Of a stretch of 64,000 nucleotides of DNA, positions 58,478 through 64,000 are shown piece after piece. The position numbers and the translations under genes were made by a program. This DNA comes from Kistimonas asteriae (GTDB lineage: Bacteria; Pseudomonadota; Gammaproteobacteria; Pseudomonadales; Endozoicomonadaceae), in contig NZ_JAEVHF010000003.1 in assembly GCF_018263925.1 (NCBI RefSeq), positions 269,788 to 333,787 on the forward strand, read 5' to 3'. Each line of letters starts with the position of its first letter. The first letter of the stretch is position 1. A model generated the notes under the pieces. That model searched no databases. It was not told where the DNA came from and was given only the letters and a program-made list of their open reading frames with translations.

Positions 58478-59062
58478 GTGACTGTAACATTTTCCTTTAT
58501 CAAAAAAGAAGGGACACGTTCATTGATAAAGAATACTAAAATCAGCATCTTAAAAGCGCTCCTTTTTTCAGGCGTCCTTTCAATAGCTTTTGGCTATCTA
58601 ATTTCTTTCCTGGCCACTGAAGATATCCCTGAAACAAAGAATCTTGTCAGCGCAGAAGGCACGTTACGCTTCGTTAAAAAAGTGGATCACCAGCGCTATG
58701 GCAGTGATGTGGTTAAGTTTGGCTTAACCGGTGTTGACGAAGAGTTTCACTACAACTCCAAATCCGGTGCGATTGATAAGGTCTATACCGCGCTTGAAAA
58801 TGCGGGAACACACACAGTAGCCGTGCTTTTCAACCGAGAAGATCCCCGCTCAGCCGTTTTCGATGACCGTGTTTTTTTCACGGTATATGCCTTGAGCGTC
58901 AACCAACACAGTGTGCGCTCCTTTCTCGACGTCAGGGAAGCCTGGGAGTCAGATAACAGACTGGGGTCCTGGGTAGGCACGTCGTTTATCGTATTCGGCA
59001 TCTTACTGTTTGTAGTAGCCTTCTTTTATCCTTTATCGGTTATACCTAAAGGTTATCGCTGA
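58478..59062 (+). CDS. Membrane protein, DUF3592-like
   Basis: A 194-residue protein with membrane helices near 26-46 and 167-187 and a periplasmic or cytoplasmic domain between them containing EGTLRFVKKVD, FHYNSKSG and VAVLFNREDPRSAVF, the pattern seen in DUF3592-type proteins. The function is unknown. The start shown is a GTG; a TTG at 58523 with AAGGGA eight bases before it is an equally good start and gives a 179-residue protein. It is convergent with, and overlaps by 10 bases, a small minus-strand gene. Confidence 0.62.
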   Translation: MTVTFSFIKKEGTRSLIKNTKISILKALLFSGVLSIAFGYLISFLATEDIPETKNLVSAEGTLRFVKKVDHQRYGSDVVKFGLTGVDEEFHYNSKSGAIDKVYTALENAGTHTVAVLFNREDPRSAVFDDRVFFTVYALSVNQHSVRSFLDVREAWESDNRLGSWVGTSFIVFGILLFVVAFFYPLSVIPKGYR

Positions 59063-59334
59063 TTAGAAACGCCGCCCAGACTCTTGGGCCTGTCGGCTAG
59101 AGGAACCATCACAATACTACAACAGCCGTTCATGGCTGGCGCACGTTTGCCCCTTAAGCAAATCCATGCACCTTGAAATTGTGCTTCTCCTGCCTCTTTT
59201 AAGGTAGCTTGCCTTCCCCCATACAACTCTCCATCTATCATAAAAACAACGCTACATGCCTGAGTAAAAAATGGCTTTACCTTAGCAAAGCCACTACAAC
59301 ACCATGCTAGACAAAACGTAAAAACTAACGACAC
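59053..59334 (-). CDS. Possible small secreted protein
   Basis: A 93-residue frame starting with GTG. Its N-terminus resembles a short signal peptide (VSLVFTFCLAWCCSGFA-KV), and the mature part has several Cys (QACSVVF, GAWICLRG, NGCCS). It begins 15 bases after the SDR stop in the same direction. No ribosome site is obvious and no family was recognised, so it may be spurious. Confidence 0.4.
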   Translation of the reverse strand: MSLVFTFCLAWCCSGFAKVKPFFTQACSVVFMIDGELYGGRQATLKEAGEAQFQGAWICLRGKRAPAMNGCCSIVMVPLADRPKSLGGVSNQR

Positions 59335-59348
59335 ATAATCCGGGCGTT

Positions 59349-60140
59349 TTAGTTTCGACCCGCCATAACACCGCCATCGACATCCCAGATCGCACCGGTC
59401 ACCCAGCTGGCATCATCCCCCAACAGGAAGTTAATCGTATTCGCGACATCATCCGGTGTGCCAATTCGACCAATGGGGTGGAATGCATCAAACGTCGCCA
59501 GGGTTTCATCCATTGCCGAGGGGTCAATGAATGCGTTATAAATCGGCGTTTTTACGACCGCCGGTGCAACCGCATTAACACGAATATTATGCTCGGCCAA
59601 CTCCATGGCCATGTGTTGTGTCAGTGCATGAAGACCCGCTTTGGCCATGGAGTAAGCGGACGACGGCGTTGCTTTGATCGCCTGCTTCGCCCACATGGAA
59701 CCGATATGCACGATTGCACCACCGTCGTGTGCCACCATGTTCTGCACAACGGCCTGGGTAATGAAAAATGTTGCCCGGTTTATCTCCATGTAAGTATCGT
59801 AGTCTTCCATGGTGTGTTCCAGAAAGGCTGTCGGTTTGAAATAACCGGCGGCATTGACCAGGTAGCGGATATGACGCTTCTCTGATTGCAGCGTATCTAT
59901 CACCGCAGAGACGTCACTGGGCTTGTACAAATTGGCCTGCAGCGTTTCCACCTCGCCGTATGGCATCAGAGCATCGCGGGCAGCCGCCAGCTTGTCATTG
60001 GAGTTTCCAAGGATGATCGTAGGAATACCGCGCGGCACCAGTTGCTTTGCAGTCGCCAGCCCCATACCACTGGAGCCACCCACAATCAGTGCGACACCCT
60101 GGTTTTCTGATACGTGGACCGGTTGGACTGAGTCAGTCAT
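59349..60140 (-). CDS. Short-chain dehydrogenase/reductase
   Basis: A 263-residue classical SDR. The nucleotide motif is [10 protein letters not shown] (20-29), the structural motif is NAAG, and the catalytic set is Ser in HIGSMW with YSMAK. The C-terminal [13 protein letters not shown] is typical. The ATG at 60140 has AGGAG seven bases upstream; an ATG two codons earlier is too close to that site. It is divergent from an hxlR gene, a common regulator-target pair. The substrate is unknown. Confidence 0.88.
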   Translation of the reverse strand: MTDSVQPVHVSENQGVALIVGGSSGMGLATAKQLVPRGIPTIILGNSNDKLAAARDALMPYGEVETLQANLYKPSDVSAVIDTLQSEKRHIRYLVNAAGYFKPTAFLEHTMEDYDTYMEINRATFFITQAVVQNMVAHDGGAIVHIGSMWAKQAIKATPSSAYSMAKAGLHALTQHMAMELAEHNIRVNAVAPAVVKTPIYNAFIDPSAMDETLATFDAFHPIGRIGTPDDVANTINFLLGDDASWVTGAIWDVDGGVMAGRN

Positions 60141-60251
60141 AGCCATTCTCCTGGTTGAATGTTTTCATCGAGTGGACTCAGAATATAAAAGCCAGTAGCC
60201 TCGCGACAGCAGGCACAAACCGGTGCAGTAGTTACTTTTTGGTATATCTTG

Positions 60252-60593
60252 ATGAAAACACAGGAAAAATATTTTTCGCGGAAATCTGCGCCTGAGCGCA
60301 GCGCACGTATGGTTGAGACTATTTTTGGCTGCAAATGGTCGCTGACGGTTTATCAGCTATTGGCAAACGGGATTAATCGACCCGGTGAAATGGTCCGCAG
60401 TGTTGAGGGGTTAACCACTAAAGTGCTGAATGAATGCCTGAAACGCAACGTCCAGTTCGGTATTCTGGAGCGTATCACCTATAACGAAGTGCCGCCGCGG
60501 GTGGAATACACTGTAACGACATTTGGCACCAAATTTATTCGTATTCTGGATGAGTTGGAAAAACTCCAGAGTGACATTGAATGTGATGTATAA
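60252..60593 (+). CDS. HxlR-family transcriptional regulator
   Basis: A 113-residue winged-helix regulator. The HxlR core is seen in FGCKWSLTVYQLLANGINRPGEM, cited here by position (about 25-47), and LTTKVLNECLKRNVQFGILER follows. HxlR proteins often sense reactive or electrophilic compounds through Cys; this one has Cys at about 27. It is divergent from the SDR gene and probably controls it from the 111-base gap. The start is the ATG at 60252. Confidence 0.87.
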   Translation: MKTQEKYFSRKSAPERSARMVETIFGCKWSLTVYQLLANGINRPGEMVRSVEGLTTKVLNECLKRNVQFGILERITYNEVPPRVEYTVTTFGTKFIRILDELEKLQSDIECDV

Positions 60594-60604
60594 CCTTGAA
60601 AGTC

Positions 60605-60652
60605 ACCCAATAAACGTCAGTCAATAAATGCCCGCCAACACGTTTATTGGGT
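60605..60652. terminator. Bidirectional terminator between hxlR and the YgdR-like gene
   Basis: Perfect arms ACCCAATAAACG and CGTTTATTGGGT (12 bases) around a 24-base loop, between two convergent genes. On the plus side TTATTG follows. Confidence 0.65.
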
Positions 60653-60660
60653 TTATTGCA

Positions 60661-60882
60661 TTATTCCAGTGCCTCAATGGACTGAATCACTGCCTTGTTG
60701 ATTTGACGTTCCTTTCCATCAACCGTTTCAATGGTATAGAAACCGCTATCATCGTCGTAGGATGGAGTATCGACTGCATCAATTCGGGTGCCATCATTCA
60801 AGTGCACGGCACTCGGCGTTGCACACCCGGCCAGTACGACCAGAGACGTAGAGAGCAGTAGTGCAGTAATTGTTTTATTCAT
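60661..60882 (-). CDS. YgdI/YgdR-family lipoprotein
   Basis: A 73-residue lipoprotein. The signal peptide ends in the lipobox LAGC, and the mature part is the small DUF903 SH3-like domain (VHLNDGTRIDAVDTPSYDDD, then ERQINKAVIQSIE). The start at 60882 (MNKTITALLL) is preferred; GGATGATAATC precedes it. The function of the family is not established. Confidence 0.85.
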   Translation of the reverse strand: MNKTITALLLSTSLVVLAGCATPSAVHLNDGTRIDAVDTPSYDDDSGFYTIETVDGKERQINKAVIQSIEALE

Positions 60883-61098
60883 GATTATCATCCGTTTTTT
60901 ATCATTCACAGTGTAACTGAACAGGCAACGTGATTTTCTGTGCGGACTGTATGGTATTTGTTTTTGTTTGTTGTTATCAACTGACAGAATGCTTAAACAT
61001 GTTTAAATACACGACAAGAGACTTTCTATTTCAGTGAAAAAAAGCCAACCTGTTACCACGCTTAGGAAAAGCGCTACTTCCAACACAGGTAAAATACG

Positions 61099-61548
61099 AT
61101 GAAGGGATCCTGCCAGTGCGGAAATGTCCGCTATGAAATACCCGCTAATTATATCGCTCTGGTCGCCTGCTATTGCACGGAATGCCAAAAAGCCTCCTCA
61201 GGCGTTGGCACCTATTCCATGCTGTTGCCATCGAACGCCTTCCAGTTGATCTCCGGTCAGCTGAAAAGCTGGGAACGCACATCTGCGGTCGGTACACGAA
61301 ACATGGCGCACTTCTGCCCGGATTGTGGAAATCGAATCTACAATGTAAACCCGGATGCACCGGACATCATCAAACTGAAAGCGGGTACTCTGGAACAGGC
61401 TGCCCGGTTGGTACCGGATGCTCACGTCTGGCTGAAAAGCGCCCCTGGGTGGATCACGATCCCGGAGGATGCACTCGCCTATGATACACAACCCTCTATT
61501 GAGGAAGGGTTGCAGGATCTTCAGCAGAAACGACAACAGTATGCCTGA
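61099..61548 (+). CDS. GFA/CENP-V-family zinc protein
   Basis: A 149-residue protein of the glutathione-dependent formaldehyde-activating (GFA) fold. The zinc ligands are seen as CQCG (5-8), CYCTEC (24-29) and CPDCG near residue 74. Despite the family name, most members are not shown to act on formaldehyde. No partner gene for formaldehyde oxidation adjoins it. Confidence 0.87.
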   Translation: MKGSCQCGNVRYEIPANYIALVACYCTECQKASSGVGTYSMLLPSNAFQLISGQLKSWERTSAVGTRNMAHFCPDCGNRIYNVNPDAPDIIKLKAGTLEQAARLVPDAHVWLKSAPGWITIPEDALAYDTQPSIEEGLQDLQQKRQQYA

Positions 61549-61624
61549 TGCTAATGGCGAGACTGATCGTTCATCCCCATGTGATGTGACTCTTTACTGT
61601 CTGTTGATGCAGGATGACTGAACG

Positions 61625-62272
61625 ATGAAAACGATTCTCTGCTATGGCGACTCAATCACATGGGGCTACATTCCCGGCACTGCCGCCCGATACCCACTGC
61701 ACCAGCGTTGGCCCTCGGTATTACAGGCCACACTGGGTCATGATTACCATGTGATTGCTGAAGGTCTGACTGGACGCTATACAATGCATGAGGACCCTTT
61801 TCGTGTTGGACGCAATGGCGCAGAGCTGCTGCAACCCATTATGGAAACCCACTCCCCCATTGACTTGCTCATTCTATTCCTGGGCACCAACGATGTACTT
61901 CATCATCAAGAACTGACAGCCTATGACGCAGCGCAAGGTGTCGCGTTCTTGACCCGAAGCGCTCAGTGCAGCCCAACAGGTCCTGCCGGCGCAGCTCCCA
62001 AGGTCATGATCATCTCACCGCCGCGTATCCACGCGCTGTCACATGAACTGCTGCAACAGTGCCATGGTGACATTTCCCAGTCAGAGTCCTTTGGCAAGCA
62101 TTTCAGGGCCGTTGCCACGCAACACCATTGCTTATTTCTTGATGCTGCAGAGATTGTGGAACCCAGCCCACTGGATGGCGTGCATCTGGATGAACATGCC
62201 CTGGCCACACTTGGGGTTGCCATCGCTAACAAGGTACGCTCCGTTGTTACAACAGATGCCGCCTCAGTATGA
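61625..62272 (+). CDS. SGNH/GDSL hydrolase
   Basis: A 215-residue esterase-like protein. Block I is YGDSITWG (Ser10), block III is GTNDVL, and block V is DGVHLDEHA with the catalytic Asp and His. There is no signal peptide, so it is cytoplasmic, in the arylesterase/acetylhydrolase-like group. The gene ends only two bases before a transposase relic. Confidence 0.87.
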   Translation: MKTILCYGDSITWGYIPGTAARYPLHQRWPSVLQATLGHDYHVIAEGLTGRYTMHEDPFRVGRNGAELLQPIMETHSPIDLLILFLGTNDVLHHQELTAYDAAQGVAFLTRSAQCSPTGPAGAAPKVMIISPPRIHALSHELLQQCHGDISQSESFGKHFRAVATQHHCLFLDAAEIVEPSPLDGVHLDEHALATLGVAIANKVRSVVTTDAASV

Positions 62273-62274
62273 TT

Positions 62275-62550
62275 GATGATAGGGCTTATGATAATGATCC
62301 GCTGGATTTCACTCTTACAGTGCAGGGTATTGAGCTGATAGCGCCTCACCGCAAAAAAAAAAGAACCAAGCCTCAAACTCAAAATGATCGAATACTGAGA
62401 AGATACAAACGCCGATGTGAACTGGAGAAGCTATTTTCCTGACTCCACAATGTTCGCCGTATCGTTACACGTTACGAGTATAAGCTAGAGCATTTTCCTG
62501 GATTTTTGAGACTTGCTGGTTTCATGATTCTTTCCAGGAAGTCTTTATGA
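62275..62550 (+). pseudogene. C-terminal relic of an IS5-type transposase
   Basis: The plus strand from 62275 reads DDRAYDNDPLD, GIELIAPHRKKKRTKPQ, LRRYKRRCELEKLF, then an in-frame TGA where family members have Trp, and continues RRIVTRYEYKLEHFPGFL and a terminal FMILSRKSL. This is the DDE C-terminal part of an IS5/IS427-group transposase. The N-terminal two thirds are missing, and the internal stop shows decay. It separates the GDSL gene from the following SDR gene. Confidence 0.85.
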
Positions 62551-62634
62551 GATGGGTTCTGGTTGTCTATGCTGCTTGTGCAACTCAACGTTTGACTGCA
62601 TTCAACTCGCCCCCAAATCGCACAATGAGAGCCG

Positions 62635-63342
62635 ATGATGACAACAGAGAAAGTCGCTATTATCACTGCCGGTGGAAGCGGTATGGGGGCAGATGCTGCA
62701 TGCAAACTGGCAGAAGATGGTTATCAGGTCTCAATTCTTTCATCATCGGGTAAAGGTGAAGCCCTGGCACAATCATTGGGCGGTATTGGCGTAACGGGCT
62801 CCAATCAATCCAATGATGACCTCCAACGCCTTATTGATATGACACTCAACGAATGGGGACGTATCGATACCCTCGTCAACAGCGCAGGCCATGGCCCGAA
62901 GGGGCCTATCCTTACGCTATCCGATGAACAATGGCAGCAAGGCATGGAAGTTTATTTTCTCAATGTGGTTCGTCCTACCCGAATGGTTACCCCCATTATG
63001 CAACGTCAGCAGTCAGGTTCAATTATCAACATATCCACCTTCGCTACGTTTGAACCCGAGCCTGACTTCCCTACCTCCGGCGTATTCCGCGCCGGGCTGG
63101 CGGTCTATACAAAGCTGTATGCCGACCAATACGCCGCTGACAATATCCGCATGAACAACATTCTGCCGGGCTTCATTGACAGCCTGCCCGCTAAACAAAG
63201 CTTCCTGGATAGAATCCCGATGAATCGCTATGGAACCATGGCAGAAATTTCTGAACTCATCGCCTTTCTGGCATCCGATAACGCGGCGTATATCACCGGG
63301 CAAAATATCAGGGTTGATGGCGGATTCACCCGATCAGTGTGA
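62635..63342 (+). CDS. SDR-fold protein lacking the catalytic Tyr-Lys pair
   Basis: A 235-residue SDR-fold protein. The nucleotide motif TAGGSGMGAD (11-20), VNSAG (81-85), Asn110 and Ser134 in NISTF are present, as is the C-terminal GQNIRVDGGFTRS. The place of YxxxK holds Ser148...Arg152 (SGVFRAGL), so normal SDR proton transfer is not expected; the protein may be a binding or regulatory relative or use other residues. Two adjacent ATGs (62635, 62638) can serve as start. It is followed after 38 bases by the Cupin_5 gene. Confidence 0.8.
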   Translation: MMTTEKVAIITAGGSGMGADAACKLAEDGYQVSILSSSGKGEALAQSLGGIGVTGSNQSNDDLQRLIDMTLNEWGRIDTLVNSAGHGPKGPILTLSDEQWQQGMEVYFLNVVRPTRMVTPIMQRQQSGSIINISTFATFEPEPDFPTSGVFRAGLAVYTKLYADQYAADNIRMNNILPGFIDSLPAKQSFLDRIPMNRYGTMAEISELIAFLASDNAAYITGQNIRVDGGFTRSV

Positions 63343-63380
63343 TCGGTAAACGTTGGTTCCTCCCCTGACAGAGCCTGCCA

Positions 63381-63839
63381 ATGAAACCGACAGCATTTAT
63401 TGACATCCCCGAAGGCGGCCGGTTTTGTCCGGTATTTAAGTCTGACCGCAGGCTCACTGCGCCGGATGCCCAACCCCGCAGTGCTCTCACGCACATCTAC
63501 TACACATTGAACCCTGGTGAAGTGAGCCATTTTCACCGGTTACGCTCTGATGAAATCTGGAGCCTTTACCAGGGAACCGGGCTTACGCTCTATCTGTGGG
63601 ACGGCACGATGAAACCGCCAGAAGTCATTACGCTATCAGCCCAGTCCGGTGCGTTCTGTCACGCGATACCAGCGGGTATCTGGCAGGCAGCAGAACCACT
63701 GGGCGATACCATACTGGTAGGGTGCTCCGTCGCACCGGGCTTCGAAGAGGTGGATTTTGAGTTGATCTCACCCCGGTCTGAACAGGCTAACCGTCTTATC
63801 GCCATTGATTCGACACTGTCAAAATTCATCGTTTCCTGA
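63381..63839 (+). CDS. Cupin_5 (DUF985) family protein
   Basis: A 152-residue cupin with metal-ligand-like residues in GEVSHFHRLRSDEIW (about 46-60) and the family end VGCSVAPGFEEVDFELI. Members bind sugar or small-molecule ligands and are of unsettled function. It follows the SDR gene and is probably in the same transcript. Confidence 0.85.
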   Translation: MKPTAFIDIPEGGRFCPVFKSDRRLTAPDAQPRSALTHIYYTLNPGEVSHFHRLRSDEIWSLYQGTGLTLYLWDGTMKPPEVITLSAQSGAFCHAIPAGIWQAAEPLGDTILVGCSVAPGFEEVDFELISPRSEQANRLIAIDSTLSKFIVS

Positions 63840-63950
63840 AAGGAAGTGAAACAACAATTGACCTATAGACAATCCTGATTACCACCTAACATAAGCCATT
63901 CTCCCGTCTAAACTTACGACACTGGTTTTCCTTGGGTTAGGAGACGTGTC

Positions 63951-64000
63951 ATGGCCAGGAACAAAATCCAGTTTCAGAAAGGCATGAGCCTTGTGGAATT
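63951..64000 (+). CDS. Start of an IS1595-type transposase, cut by the window edge
   Basis: The last 50 bases encode MARNKIQFQKGMSLVEF, the conserved start of IS1595-family (ISXO2-like) transposases, which continue with a zinc-ribbon and an ISXO2 transposase domain. AGGAG lies eight bases before the ATG. The left inverted repeat should lie between 63840 and 63935, but I could not define it without the other end. Confidence 0.75.
   Translation, partial: MARNKIQFQKGMSLVE

Overview
The window reads as the chromosome of a marine-type gammaproteobacterium. The gene order murA-ibaG-mlaBCDEF // yrbG-kdsD-kdsC-lptC-lptA-lptB-rpoN-hpf-ptsN-rapZ-ptsO-mgtE, then pmbA-darP-tldD, nitrilase-yhdP-rng-maf-mreDCB // gatCAB is the arrangement known from Pseudomonas/Marinobacter/Oceanospirillales relatives. 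The genus cannot be named from sequence alone.

Region 1 (1-7.1 kb, minus strand): one end of a type VI secretion cluster (tssM, tssL, tssK), an AT-rich spacer, a small papain-like cysteine protease that is a candidate T6SS effector, and a 3' gene remnant abutting murA. Region 2 (7.1-40.5 kb): core envelope and housekeeping genes. These cover peptidoglycan precursor synthesis (murA), retrograde phospholipid transport (mla), Kdo synthesis and LPS export (kdsD, kdsC, lptC, lptA, lptB), sigma-54 with the nitrogen PTS (rpoN, hpf, ptsN, rapZ, ptsO), Mg transport, TldD/TldE protease, YhdP lipid transport, RNase G, Maf, the MreBCD rod system, and the GatCAB amidotransferase. mreC appears to start at a rare ATT codon.

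Region 3 (about 40.7-48.4 kb): an AT-rich accessory island. It holds a lipoprotein, a run of four small membrane-protein genes, and a 1410-residue protein with an N-terminal Mrr-like PD-(D/E)xK nuclease and a STAND-type P-loop ATPase. That protein is the best candidate here for an incompletely described defence system of the Avs type. Several inverted repeats mark the island edges, and a 5'-truncated hxlR gene next to a REP-like palindrome lies just outside.

Region 4 (48.8-64 kb): variable accessory genes. There is a zinc-starvation unit (two COG0523 GTPases and a DUF1826 gene, with two Zur-box-like palindromes), a PLP decarboxylase related to sphingosine-phosphate lyase, hydrolases, a secreted Cys-rich protein with a 10-base homopolymer tract, csaA, psd with an unusual N-terminal extension, two SDR enzymes, a divergent HxlR regulator, a GFA-family protein, a GDSL esterase, an IS5-type transposase relic, a Cupin_5 protein and the start of an IS1595-type transposase at the right edge. 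No tRNA, rRNA or CRISPR array was seen.
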